From positions 26,461 through 90,460 of the forward strand of contig JAEOTM010000143.1 of the NCBI GenBank assembly GCA_016839815.1: a stretch of 64,000 nt of DNA, in the 5' to 3' direction. A program made the translations under genes and the position numbers. The first letter of the stretch is position 1. The number at the start of each line of letters is the position of its first letter. This document shows positions 44,527 to 54,200 of this stretch, piece by piece. Source of the DNA: Candidatus Hodarchaeota archaeon (GTDB lineage: Archaea; Asgardarchaeota; Heimdallarchaeia; Hodarchaeales; Hodarchaeaceae). Below the pieces are notes generated by a model, which did no database searches, was not told the DNA's origin, and worked only from the letters and a program-made list of their open reading frames with translations.

Positions 44527-45333
44527 CTAAACTTCTTGGTTTTTGAATTTACGATTCCCATAAAGACCTAAGAGAACAAAAGCTACGAAAATGAAGAACA
44601 CTCCATAGAAGAGAAAAATTAAGACATATGGCGGTTCTGGTAAACTCTCGACAAACTCAAAGGACATATTTTGGGGAAAATAGACCTCTTTAGTTACTCT
44701 ATCTCCCTCATAGATATGATATTCCACCTTAAACGCAAATTTGTAATTTCCATACGTTGGGAGGGCTAAGTATGGAATCTTGACAACTTCAGATTTTGAA
44801 GAATTCGGGGGTAATACTAAATCCTCAGGATTGTTTGCATTATATTCTGATTCTCCAACAACACCTGTACGGTTATCTTTTTCACCTGTTCTAACTTCGT
44901 AAACCTCGACGGAAAATCTATGAATCACAATAGATTCGTCATTTCCGATAACTGTTCCATAGGAGGCATTTATTCGCAGTTTTGAGTTATTTACAATCTG
45001 GGGGGTTAAAGTAGTTTGACCAGTAGTAGGTTCTTCAGGTACCAACTTCTCAAGAGTTACAAACGTTCCGTCTTTTTCAACTTCAAGATTCACTTGTTGA
45101 ATTTTAATCAACGGAGATTCGGATTGTGCTCTTGCAGCTTCGATTTGAAGCATCTTGGGCTGATTAAAAGGCATAATTCCTGAAGAAAGCATAACCACTA
45201 TAAGGATGATGCTTGGTTTTATGATTTTACGTATCATGTGACATACCAATCCATATACTCTTTGAAGAGAATCTTTTTTTGTCGTTAAGACTGAAATCTT
45301 CTTTTTCTGATTCCGTCTATATCTTTTATGCAT
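44527..45333 (-). CDS. Membrane-anchored extracellular protein downstream of ATPase E
   Basis: A protein with an N-terminal hydrophobic segment (KPSIILIVVMLSSGIMPF), a strand-rich outer domain with VNNSKLRINASYG and NGT/NMS-type glycosylation sites, and a C-terminal membrane helix VLIFLFYGVFFIFVAFVLLG followed by a basic tail. The track starts at a TTG (45363), which overlaps atpE by 17 bases; ATG codons at 45333 and 45237 are alternatives, and 45237 would give a classic signal peptide. The overlap or near overlap suggests co-transcription with ATPase E. Family unknown. Confidence 0.6.
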   Translation of the reverse strand: MHKRYRRNQKKKISVLTTKKDSLQRVYGLVCHMIRKIIKPSIILIVVMLSSGIMPFNQPKMLQIEAARAQSESPLIKIQQVNLEVEKDGTFVTLEKLVPEEPTTGQTTLTPQIVNNSKLRINASYGTVIGNDESIVIHRFSVEVYEVRTGEKDNRTGVVGESEYNANNPEDLVLPPNSSKSEVVKIPYLALPTYGNYKFAFKVEYHIYEGDRVTKEVYFPQNMSFEFVESLPEPPYVLIFLFYGVFFIFVAFVLLGLYGNRKFKNQEV

Positions 45334-45346
45334 TTTTCTAGTATTA

Positions 45347-45970
45347 CTAACTACCTTCACCAAAAATAATAGAACTCAATTTATTTCTTATTGATTCTTT
45401 TCTTCGATCGAAAATGGCATTAAATGTATTATTTACAGTCAAAGAGCCTTTTTGAACAATAATACCACCATTGGTAAGGTCTTGCTCTGAAGAAGAAAGA
45501 TTAAGCTTAGTGCTGGTTCCAGTTTTCTTTGCAATTTCAGCTTCTAGGGAATTAGTATCGATGGTGTGAGTATCACTAGGATGTAATGTGATATTCATTT
45601 CACCTCCCTCTAGGATAGTTCCACTTAACACTATTAATTCAGAAATGGAATTCAAATATCTTTGATCTTTTTGTTCTCGCATCAATTTGATCTTATTTAT
45701 GCTTTCATCAAAAATCTCTTGAACCAAGGACTCCTTAAAGTTTTCAAGTTCAATTTTGTTCTTTATTCGAATTCGTGACAGTTCTCTTTGTACTTCGAGT
45801 TCCTCTCTCTCACTTCTCTCTGTTTCAGCTTTTTGTCTTAATACTTCATTTTCACTTTTTGCTTGAGTTAATATTTTATCTGCTTCTTTTTTGGCTTCTT
45901 TTAGGATCTTCTCTGCATTGTTTTGTGCATCCTGAAGGATTTCTTGTTCTAATTGTTGAATATCTGACAT
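45347..45970 (-). CDS. atpE: A/V-type ATP synthase peripheral-stalk subunit E
   Basis: About 207 residues from the ATG at 45970 (the track adds three codons from a TTG). The N-terminal half is a long coiled coil (LEQEILQDAQNNAEKILKEA, KKEADKILTQAKSENEVLRQ) and the C-terminal half is the globular domain with SISELIVLSGTILEGGEM and LTNGGIIVQKGSLTVNNTF, matching the GGxxVxxxDGxxxxxxTxxxR-type signature with FDRRKESIRNKL after it. It pairs with subunit H (30953) but is coded 14 kb away, next to unknown genes. Confidence 0.9.
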   Translation of the reverse strand: MSDIQQLEQEILQDAQNNAEKILKEAKKEADKILTQAKSENEVLRQKAETERSEREELEVQRELSRIRIKNKIELENFKESLVQEIFDESINKIKLMREQKDQRYLNSISELIVLSGTILEGGEMNITLHPSDTHTIDTNSLEAEIAKKTGTSTKLNLSSSEQDLTNGGIIVQKGSLTVNNTFNAIFDRRKESIRNKLSSIIFGEGS

Positions 45971-46007
45971 AATTCTCAATCCTATTAGTATACTAATGAT
46001 TTTCGTT

Positions 46008-47075
46008 TTAATCTAGCCTTATAATGGGATAGTTTTCTTCTAACAGTTCCCCTATTGTCTGCTTAATTGCATTTTGAGCCTTTGAAATTTCTTCCTCTGT
46101 GAAAAACTTCTTCAGCTCTTTGATAATGAAGAAATTTGGGTCATTCTGATTTCCATTTGATAATATCTGGTAGATTTCTCTTTCAATTAACCCTCTAGAA
46201 AATTTCTCTTTCAAAATATCAAAAATGATTTCATGAGCAATCATTATTTTCAATTCATTTTGACTTGTTCGGTTTATCACTTCCGATGTGAATACAAGAA
46301 CCGAAAAATCCTCTTTCACCTGACTCATTGCATCCAACGAAAAAACTGGTATATAGGAGGGTTCAAACCTGTTTTCTAATGCGGTTCGAAACAAATATGG
46401 TTTCACAGATATTCGATATCTATTCGCGATCCGTGCAGAATATTCCCGTAAGCTTGATTGGATTGTGATTAAGGTTGCTTTTGCTTTACGTAGTTCATTC
46501 AGATGTTGCATGGATTCCATTGAAATATCTTCAAGGATCTTGATAATTGGAAAAATCTGAATTCCTGTACGTACCTTCATCCTTAGCTGTACTTCGATTT
46601 TTTCAGTAAAATCCTCATAAGGAATAACATCTTGACCTTGCATACGGATAAGGGGGAGATGTTTAATGTCGCTAAATGCTAGAATTTCTGATTCCGATAC
46701 TGATTTATTTTCACAAAAGATATTCTTGAGAATAGCGGAGAAGTACTCCATCCCAGTTGATAAAGCACTTGAATCTAAAGCTTGAAATACAGGAATTGAA
46801 AAAATGATAATCATAAATTTCTCTTCATTCTCTTCAATTATATGAAAATAAAAAGGACTTACTTTCTGATTCTCTAGTTGAATTAAACCATTAATCCCAT
46901 AAAAACGAACTTGTTCGACCACATCCAATAAAGCAGAGTACTGTAAAGTAACTCTTTCAAACTCAATTGACATCCATTCTTCGATAGTTAAACGAAATTG
47001 AAACTGTTGGGTTGGAGGAATCTTCTGGTGAGAGCTCATTCTACTAGCAATGAGGTTGGAAAGCGAATAAAACAA
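46008..47075 (-). CDS. Unknown 355-residue protein
   Basis: A soluble protein that I do not recognise. Residues 30-190 look alpha/beta (RFYGINGLIQLENQKVSPFYF, FMIIIFSIPVFQALDSS), the centre is helical (MESMQHLNELRKAKATLITIQ) and the C-terminal 80 residues are helical and charged. IMIAHEIIFDI contains HE but no second His, so it is not a HExxH peptidase. The start is TTG with ATGGGGGG five bases before it, ten bases after the stop of the upstream membrane gene; that site decides for TTG over the ATG at 47039. Probably one operon with the membrane protein and ATPase E. Confidence 0.6.
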   Translation of the reverse strand: MFYSLSNLIASRMSSHQKIPPTQQFQFRLTIEEWMSIEFERVTLQYSALLDVVEQVRFYGINGLIQLENQKVSPFYFHIIEENEEKFMIIIFSIPVFQALDSSALSTGMEYFSAILKNIFCENKSVSESEILAFSDIKHLPLIRMQGQDVIPYEDFTEKIEVQLRMKVRTGIQIFPIIKILEDISMESMQHLNELRKAKATLITIQSSLREYSARIANRYRISVKPYLFRTALENRFEPSYIPVFSLDAMSQVKEDFSVLVFTSEVINRTSQNELKIMIAHEIIFDILKEKFSRGLIEREIYQILSNGNQNDPNFFIIKELKKFFTEEEISKAQNAIKQTIGELLEENYPIIRLD

Positions 47076-47085
47076 TTACCCCCCA

Positions 47086-48105
47086 TCAATAACGTTGACC
47101 TGCTCGTTGATATGCTACCCAGAAGAGAAATGTAAAAATTGTAAAAGCTATAAAAATTGCACTGGAACGGCTGATAGTCTCTAAAGCACCAGAAGCAAAG
47201 TTAACAAGTTGAAAGAGGAGCAATGTCAACCAACCTACAATACTTGTATCACGACTAGTTAGCAATCCCTTCCAATATCGAATTATTAGGAGAATTATTC
47301 CTAGAATTACAACCCCGATGTGAATCCAACCAAGAAATTCTTCGAAGCTATCAAAGAATAGATACAGTGTTTCCAAACTTATGAAGCATACTAATGAGAT
47401 TAGGGTAATAAATAAATTTGGAATTCTCACATCACGATCAACCTGTTGTGCTCCTTCGTATACTAGATAAATTGCTCCACCAATTGTAGCCGAATCAGCT
47501 AAAATGAGAGCAGTTGTATATAACTCATCGATTCTATCAATCCAGAGGTCTATAAGTTGTGAGAAAAACCCTACAATCCCTGATTGGGAATTTAGTAGAT
47601 CATAACCAAAGTAAAATCCAATTACGACTAGTAAGGGGAAGGGGGAGTACACCAAAGTCAGAATTTTTGTTTTCCGTTGACCAGAAATTAATTTGCCCTC
47701 TTCTCTCCATCCAAAAAGATAGACTGCAATAAAATATCCCCCAAACAGAGAAACAATTGGAATTATTATTGGAAATAGAAAAACAACTCCTAAAAGAAAA
47801 TTGAATCCGTAGAAAGCTTTAATGGTGGTTGGTAGTCGCCACACCTCTCGTCCAAAAGTTTCATATGCATCACCAATTTGGTATCTTTTTCCGTATGTCC
47901 AAAAAAAGAAAGGAACAGCCATTATAAGTGGTCCAATTCCGTAAACAATAAAATTAGAAAGAAAAATTAGTTCTGAAGTGTTTAAAAACCAGATCACTCC
48001 GTCCTCAAAAATAAAAGAGAGTAAATAGAAGTAAATTGGAATTAAAATAAACTGTAATAAGACTACCAATCGTCCATAATGAATATAGCTTTCGTACTCA
48101 CTCAA
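47086..48105 (-). CDS. Polytopic membrane protein, unknown
   Basis: A 339-residue protein with about nine hydrophobic segments, for example LVVLLQFILIPIYFYLLSF, FNFLLGVVFLFPIIIPIV and LFITLISLVCFISLETLYLF. No transporter or enzyme signature is recognised. GREVWRLPTTIKAFYGFNF is a conspicuous cytosolic loop. The start is TTG. It heads a minus-strand run with the 355-residue unknown protein, ATPase E and the membrane-anchored protein. A role near the ATPase is only a guess from position. Confidence 0.65.
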   Translation of the reverse strand: MSEYESYIHYGRLVVLLQFILIPIYFYLLSFIFEDGVIWFLNTSELIFLSNFIVYGIGPLIMAVPFFFWTYGKRYQIGDAYETFGREVWRLPTTIKAFYGFNFLLGVVFLFPIIIPIVSLFGGYFIAVYLFGWREEGKLISGQRKTKILTLVYSPFPLLVVIGFYFGYDLLNSQSGIVGFFSQLIDLWIDRIDELYTTALILADSATIGGAIYLVYEGAQQVDRDVRIPNLFITLISLVCFISLETLYLFFDSFEEFLGWIHIGVVILGIILLIIRYWKGLLTSRDTSIVGWLTLLLFQLVNFASGALETISRSSAIFIAFTIFTFLFWVAYQRAGQRY

Positions 48106-48248
48106 AAAATCACCAACTCTAACTTACAGCCACTCTTGCTAGATTAATTGGATGACACCTCTTAAAAATTTATCTTAAGAGCTATTCATAATTATATCAA
48201 AGTAGCCAGTTTTTTATTTTAGTTTCAAATCTGCTCAAAATAGACAAA

Positions 48249-48575
48249 ATGGGAGTGTCACAATTGGTAGACGAAAAAACAAAAGAAAAATTCCCTTATC
48301 ACTCTGATTATTATCATTTAATTAAAGGAAAAACAATGTCCCGTCGTGGACGTTGGTGGACAGCTGTATTACTTGTTCAATCCCAGACCGACGCTAATAA
48401 AAAAATAGTTGTTATTCAAAGATGGCAAAAACGAAATAAAGCAGACCCTGATGCAGAAGGAAAAATGACTAGCTATTGGGCTCAAGCAAAATCGTTCAAT
48501 CTTAATTCAGTTAAACCATGGGAAGTACTAAGGGATACAGTTGAAGAATGGTTATCAATTAATGATTGGAGTTAA
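48249..48575 (+). CDS. Small basic Trp-rich protein, unknown
   Basis: A 108-residue soluble protein not recognised by me. It has the basic aromatic segment SRRGRWWTAVLLVQ, a strand KKIVVIQRWQKRNK and a C-terminal helix PWEVLRDTVEEWLSIND with two further Trp. The composition (six Trp, many Lys and Arg) would suit nucleic acid or nucleotide binding, but this is speculation. ATG start; it is convergent with glyA, with a symmetric hairpin between the stops. Confidence 0.55.
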   Translation: MGVSQLVDEKTKEKFPYHSDYYHLIKGKTMSRRGRWWTAVLLVQSQTDANKKIVVIQRWQKRNKADPDAEGKMTSYWAQAKSFNLNSVKPWEVLRDTVEEWLSINDWS

Positions 48576-48580
48576 AAAAG

Positions 48581-48606
48581 AGAGGTAAACTATAACTTTT
48601 ACCTCT
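48581..48606. terminator. Bidirectional hairpin terminator between the 108-residue gene and glyA
   Basis: Arms AGAGGTAAA and TTTACCTCT are perfect 9-base complements around an 8-base loop. On the minus strand the stem is followed by CTTTTTTAAC. It lies exactly between two convergent stop codons. Confidence 0.6.
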
Positions 48607-49953
48607 TTAAACGATTTTAATATATTCATAGGCTTTAATAGTGGTCTCGAAACCATAATGGATGTGTTGGAACTCTTTTCGGAACTCTGATACTTCTTGA
48701 GCTACAGCTAAAGGATCCTTTTTGTCCAGAATGACTGATTTAAAGAATTCTGCAACTGTAATCATATCTGGCTCTTTCATTCCAAGTCTAGTAATTTCTT
48801 GGGTTCCAATCCTGATTCCTCCGGGATTTAGGTAGTTACGTTTTTCTAAAATATCCCAAGGCAATAGATTTCGATTTGCTACAACATGAGCTCTTTCTAA
48901 TATTTGTTCAACATCGGCCCCTAAACCAATGGTATCCTGAAAATTGGTAATATCAACAAGCAAAGTGTGTGATTCAGTAAAGCCTTTATCTGGACATACA
49001 ACCTTAAATCCTCTCTCATATAAGGCTTGACCTAATGCTTTAGCATTAAGTATAATTTGTTTAGAATACGCTTCCCCAAATTTCAAGAATTCTGCAGCTG
49101 CGACGGCAAGGCCGGCTACATGCATCAAATGATGATTTGATGTCATTCCAGGGAATGCTGCAGCCTTAATTCTTTCTGCAAATTCATCTCGAGATGCTAC
49201 TACAATACCTTTTTGGGGACCTGGAAATGTTTTATGAGTGGACATGGTCATGGTATCCGTTCCTTCCTTTATGGGATCTTGAAATTGTTTCCCTGCGATT
49301 AATCCTGCGACATGAGCTGCATCATAGTTTACATGCGCACCTATTTCATGGGCCACTGGGATCAATTCTTTCAAAGGATGAGGAAAAAGAAAAACACTAG
49401 CCCCAAATTGCACCAATTTGGGTTTTTTTTCACGAAAAGCTTTGATTGCTGCATCAACATCAATATTTAAACCATATCGGTCAAAAGGTATGTAATCAAC
49501 ATCCAACCTAGAAACAGCCCCTGCAGTCCCTCCAATGAATGATCCAGACTTCGCAGAGAGAGGACCAGAGCTAATATGTCCTCCTACTGGAATGGATATT
49601 GCCATCATTTTGTCTTGAGCTTTTGTAAAGGCAGTATAAACTGTTAGATTTGCTACAACACCTGATATGGGACGAGCGTCTATAAAAGGGGCTTTATATA
49701 ACTGCTTCAACAGTTTCAAAGTTAATTCTTCCATGTCATCGAAATATTCATTTCCTGGATAGACTCTCTCTCCAATCCAGCCTTCAGCATATCTATGTGC
49801 TAAATCAGAAATCGCTGCTTCTCTTACAGCAGGACTTGTTAAGTTTTCTGAAGCGATTAAAGGGATAGCATTATTCCAATAAGCATGATGAGCTTCGAGA
49901 ATACTCCGGATTTGTTTAAATGTTGGATCATCAGTCAACTTTATTCCACACAC
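48607..49953 (-). CDS. glyA: Serine hydroxymethyltransferase
   Basis: A 448-residue PLP enzyme interconverting serine and glycine with a one-carbon carrier. The PLP lysine is in MTMSTHKTFPGPQKGIV; other family parts are PLIASENLTSPAVREA, HRYAEGWIGERVYPG and NPGGIRIGTQEITRLGM. The start is GTG, since the nearby ATG is out of frame. It is divergent from gcvT, so the two may share regulation in the 150-base spacer and together supply one-carbon units. Confidence 0.96.
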   Translation of the reverse strand: MCGIKLTDDPTFKQIRSILEAHHAYWNNAIPLIASENLTSPAVREAAISDLAHRYAEGWIGERVYPGNEYFDDMEELTLKLLKQLYKAPFIDARPISGVVANLTVYTAFTKAQDKMMAISIPVGGHISSGPLSAKSGSFIGGTAGAVSRLDVDYIPFDRYGLNIDVDAAIKAFREKKPKLVQFGASVFLFPHPLKELIPVAHEIGAHVNYDAAHVAGLIAGKQFQDPIKEGTDTMTMSTHKTFPGPQKGIVVASRDEFAERIKAAAFPGMTSNHHLMHVAGLAVAAAEFLKFGEAYSKQIILNAKALGQALYERGFKVVCPDKGFTESHTLLVDITNFQDTIGLGADVEQILERAHVVANRNLLPWDILEKRNYLNPGGIRIGTQEITRLGMKEPDMITVAEFFKSVILDKKDPLAVAQEVSEFRKEFQHIHYGFETTIKAYEYIKIV

Positions 49954-50106
49954 ATTCTAAGGTTTGTAAGAATGATTAGGATAAATTCTAAAAAAATTTC
50001 TCCTTATTCCAAAGCTTTAATTTAGTATTCATAGCATAGTCTCAGTCAATTATTCCAAAAGTATAGAGACCAGTTACTTGCAAACGTAATCAAATACATT
50101 TTCGTG

Positions 50107-51267
50107 ATGTGGAAAAGGATGAAAACTCAATTATATTCTTGGCACAAAAAAAACGGTGATATGGTTGATTTTGCAGGCTTTAGAATGCCTGTAATGTATA
50201 CTTCCATCATCGAAGAGCATTTATCGGTTAGAAATGCCGTTGGTGTATTCGATGTTTCTCATATGGGACGAATGTGGATTCAAGGGGAGGATTCTGAGAT
50301 ATTCCTTAATTCTCTTGTCCCCAGAGATCTCACAAAAACTGCTGTAGGAAGAGCTTCTTATACCTTCATGCTTAATGAGCAGGGAGGATTTCGTGATGAT
50401 CTAGTTTTTGAGCGTCTCGGAGAAAATAAGTGGCTACTAGTCTGGAATGCAGGTAATTATCAAAAAATTCTTCATTGGATTAATATGTTATTGAACCTAC
50501 TCACAAATTTTCGTGACTTAGATGTAGAGGTAAAAAATGTTTCACGTTCGACCGCTATGTATGCCTTACAGGGTCCACAATCAGAAGCACTTCTAAAACA
50601 TGTTTTACCAGATAACACATCTCCTCCCTCCTCTTGGAACATTTTGGAGACGATTATTGCGGATTGTAAAGTAATTATCTCAGGTACGGGATATACAGGT
50701 GAAGCTGGATATGAGATCATTGTACTAGACACATCGATTGAAGATAGTTCTAAGGCAATAAATGTATGGGAGAAACTTCTACAGGAAGGTACGGCTTTTG
50801 ATATAAAACCATGCGGATTAGGAGCCCGTGATTCACTCAGATTGGAAGCTGGCTATCATCTTTATGGAAATGATATTTCAGAAGATATTAATCCACTTGA
50901 AGCCGACCTATTCTTCCCTCCATTCATCCATATTGACAAAGACTTCTTCATAGGAAAATCCCAATTAGAAGAATTGAAAAAAGCAAGTCAAAAGAAAATT
51001 CGAGTGGGTTTAGTTGCTTTAAAAAAAGGCCCTAGCCCCCGTCCTGGGCTGAAGTTGTACGAGAAAGAAAAGGAAATCGGAGTCATATCCTCGGGAGGGT
51101 TCTCTCCTCTATTAAATACTGGAATTGGTATGGGGTATATAACTCCAGAGAATAATGCGGAGAATAAAGTCATCCAATACCAAGTTAGAAATAAGATGCA
51201 TGATGTAGAAATAAAGAAATATCCTCTGTATGATCCAAGCAAATATGGGAAATCAAGGAAGGTTTGA
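50107..51267 (+). CDS. gcvT: Glycine cleavage T protein (aminomethyltransferase)
   Basis: About 386 residues. The family start QLYSWHKKNGDMVDFAGFRMPVMY is followed by FDVSHMGRMWIQG, GTGYTGEAGYEI, CGLGARDSLRLEAGYHLYGND and, near the end, GVISSGGFSPLLNTGIGMGYI. It takes the aminomethyl group from GcvH and gives methylene on a folate or pterin carrier plus ammonia. The track uses a GTG one codon earlier; ATG codons at 50107 and 50119 are both plausible. Its stop is three bases from that of the convergent giant gene. Confidence 0.95.
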   Translation: MWKRMKTQLYSWHKKNGDMVDFAGFRMPVMYTSIIEEHLSVRNAVGVFDVSHMGRMWIQGEDSEIFLNSLVPRDLTKTAVGRASYTFMLNEQGGFRDDLVFERLGENKWLLVWNAGNYQKILHWINMLLNLLTNFRDLDVEVKNVSRSTAMYALQGPQSEALLKHVLPDNTSPPSSWNILETIIADCKVIISGTGYTGEAGYEIIVLDTSIEDSSKAINVWEKLLQEGTAFDIKPCGLGARDSLRLEAGYHLYGNDISEDINPLEADLFFPPFIHIDKDFFIGKSQLEELKKASQKKIRVGLVALKKGPSPRPGLKLYEKEKEIGVISSGGFSPLLNTGIGMGYITPENNAENKVIQYQVRNKMHDVEIKKYPLYDPSKYGKSRKV

Positions 51268-51270
51268 GAA

Positions 51271-54200
51271 TTATTTCTTTTTCTTTTTGCCTTTAGTTTT
51301 CTTTCCTGTCTCCCCAGTAATAGTGCCCAATTCAGATAGAGCATCTGAAAATAAGTCTATTAAATCTGGAGGTTTTACTTCGGTTGGTTTTGGGGATTCT
51401 GATTCGGCTATTTCCTCATAAGATACTTCAGGAATTCCAAAGAGCTCGCTTGTATCACTCTGATCATCTTCATCAAGAGCATTAACGACAGAGTCTAACG
51501 AACTGCTTATATCTTGGTCGAAAAGGCTTTTAGTTTCTTCATACGGCTTTAGTTCCTGTTTAGGAGGAATAACACTCTCTGTATCAACTAAAGCCATTTC
51601 TAACTCTTCTAAACCTGGAAGACTCTGTTTCTTTTGTTGTTCTAAGTCAGGTTTTAATTGGAGTGAACTGAGTTGAGTTGGCTTTACAACATCTTCTTTT
51701 ATAGGCGTGAATGATGATTCAAGAACACTTAAATCAGGCGTTTCTGATGTATCTTCTACTATACTCGGAGGTTTTTGTGGCTCAGGTTCGCTAATTCGAT
51801 CTGGGGAAGGAATTGCCGCTTCTTTCTTTAGTAAACGACCGAAAGCGTCTACTTCCCATTCTTCCTCACTCGTAGAAGATTCTTTCGCTGACAAGGATCT
51901 TAATACATCAGCACCTCTCAGTTTAGAGTCGTCACGGGAACTAAACAGAGTTGTTACTTCATCATCAGAAAGAGTAATCCCTTCCTTTGTAGGAAGACTT
52001 ACGTCTGGCAAGGGTTCCTCTTCTGCGGAGGGAGATCTCCGTGTTGATTCATCTGGAACTGGATCCATTGAAAAAAGGCTTGACAGCTCCTCATCACTCA
52101 ATGTTGTTGATACTTCCTCCCCTTCCATCTTGGGAGGTATTTCTAAAACCTCTCCGCTTATTTGTGGTTGTAGAGCTGGTATTTCTTCTTTTTGTTGAGT
52201 GATTTGTGGTTCTGGTTCTTGGAATATTGGTGGTGCTTCTAGTTGGTCGGGGAGTGGCGATTCTGGTTTTATCCCTTTAATTACATCGATAATTTCTTCA
52301 TCTTCCACTATTTCGGGCACGATTGGTTTTTCGAAACGAGGTTCCTCAGGAGGTGTGAGTACTTCAGCAGCATCAACCATGGTAGGAGCCACATGTCTGA
52401 CCTCTTCAACCACAAGTTTATCTTTCTCTGGTTTTGTTTTCAAAAAGTTATTTCGCTTCTCTGATAAATGCTTAAACCCTTTTTTGAATTTCTTAGGTTG
52501 AATACTAAGATCATCAAAATACTGCTGAATTTTCGTTGTTTTATCGGTCTCTTTCAGATCTGTAGCATAATTTAACATGAAAAGGAGGATTCCACCCATT
52601 TCCTCAGAACGATTTATCATTGTAGCTAATTTACTCATATATTCGAGATATCGAAACACTAGATCTAAATTATCAGTTGTGACCGCTGTTTCGATAATAT
52701 CGAAACAATTTTTGAAAAGCTCATCAAGATCTTCTAGTTCCTCTAATTTCTCTATAGTTTGTTGAAAGGCAGCCAATACTGAATCATCAGAGACATTACA
52801 TAGATATTTCGTTAAGAGAACTAATAACTGAGCTTCATGTTTTTTGGCCTTGAATTTACTGCAAATATAGATTCCTCTCTCAAATGTACGAATGGCTCTT
52901 TTTGTGGAGGAGTATTGATTTGCTAAATCATTATAAATATTAACCACTCCATCAAAATCATTTGCACCTCGTAAGTAGTCAGCAGCGAGATAAGCATACT
53001 CAGAGGCTAGATCAGGATTATCATCAGCAACCATTTGAGCAAATTTGTGGGTAACTTTCGCCCCAAAATGATTCTTCTCTGCAGATAATTCAGGATTCGT
53101 ATTAATATGCTGAATCAAATTATCAAGATACTCTCTTCCTTTGTCTATATGGGCTTTATTAATTAAATTCTGAACAAATTCAAGAGATCGGTCAACAATT
53201 TCTGAAAAAGGTAAATTTGATCGTTCGGATAATATCGACATTAACTTCATGGCTTCTACTGCAAAACCAAAATCTGTTAACTTCTCCGTGTATTTAAATA
53301 CTAATTTATTCCCAGGATCAACTAAAGCACTGCCATACACAAGATTAACTAAAGAGATTATACCATCAGCAGATTCAAACGTCAATGCAGATGACTCAAT
53401 AAGTTGATCATAAAATTTTTCTGAATACTTAATGTACTCATCGAGAGGAGGTGAAAGGACTTCATTTACGACCGTAAGAAGAGAAACATCAGGGTATTTC
53501 TGTAATAGCGGATCAACAACCTTCTTTGTGATTTTTTTGAAGTCATCCTTCAATGAATGAATCTGTACAATCTTTCGAAAGAGTTGTAGTGATGATTCTT
53601 TCACATGTTGAAAAGTAATTTCAAAGACCATATTCAGAAATTCGAGGGCTTTATCTGGTTTGTTATCATCCTCGAATAGGGAAGCTACTTCGAGGGCAAA
53701 TTTGATGGCAGAATTGTAATCTGCATTATCTAAAGTGATTTTAGTATAATCTTTTATCGATTGAATTGCAATTTTATATTGTTGATGAGTTTTACCAAAT
53801 CTAAATATTAAATCAGTCATTTTTGCTGCGTCTTCGAACTGATCAAATTCCAAAAAGCGATTTCGCATCTTCCCAAGATATTTGATTACATCTGGAATAC
53901 TCCCAGAACTTTCAATATAGCGAGCATTCTGAACACTAAAGATGTAGGCATCTTGAAACATCCCCTGCTCTAATTGTCTATCAATGATGTTGGATACAAT
54001 TGAGATACACTTCTTAAAGTTCTCTTTTTCCTCGTATTCCTTTAAGATTATATCTGTAATTTTTTGTGACAATTCTACTGAATGATCAAGAAGCTCCTCT
54101 TGATATTTTACTAACATTTCAAGTGCTCCCTGGTCGTCTCCCATCCGTTTATAGGCTTCCGCTGTTTCAAAAACGTATTTTTGGACGAGATCAATTCTTT

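Noticed and set aside
46008-47075. Zinc peptidase reading of the 355-residue unknown protein
   Set aside because: AHEIIFD has HE but no second His three residues on and no other metal motif.
51707-52198. 163-residue plus-strand Ser/Gly-rich ORF
   Set aside because: It is the antisense of the acidic, Ser-rich disordered tail of the giant gene; composition explains the open frame.
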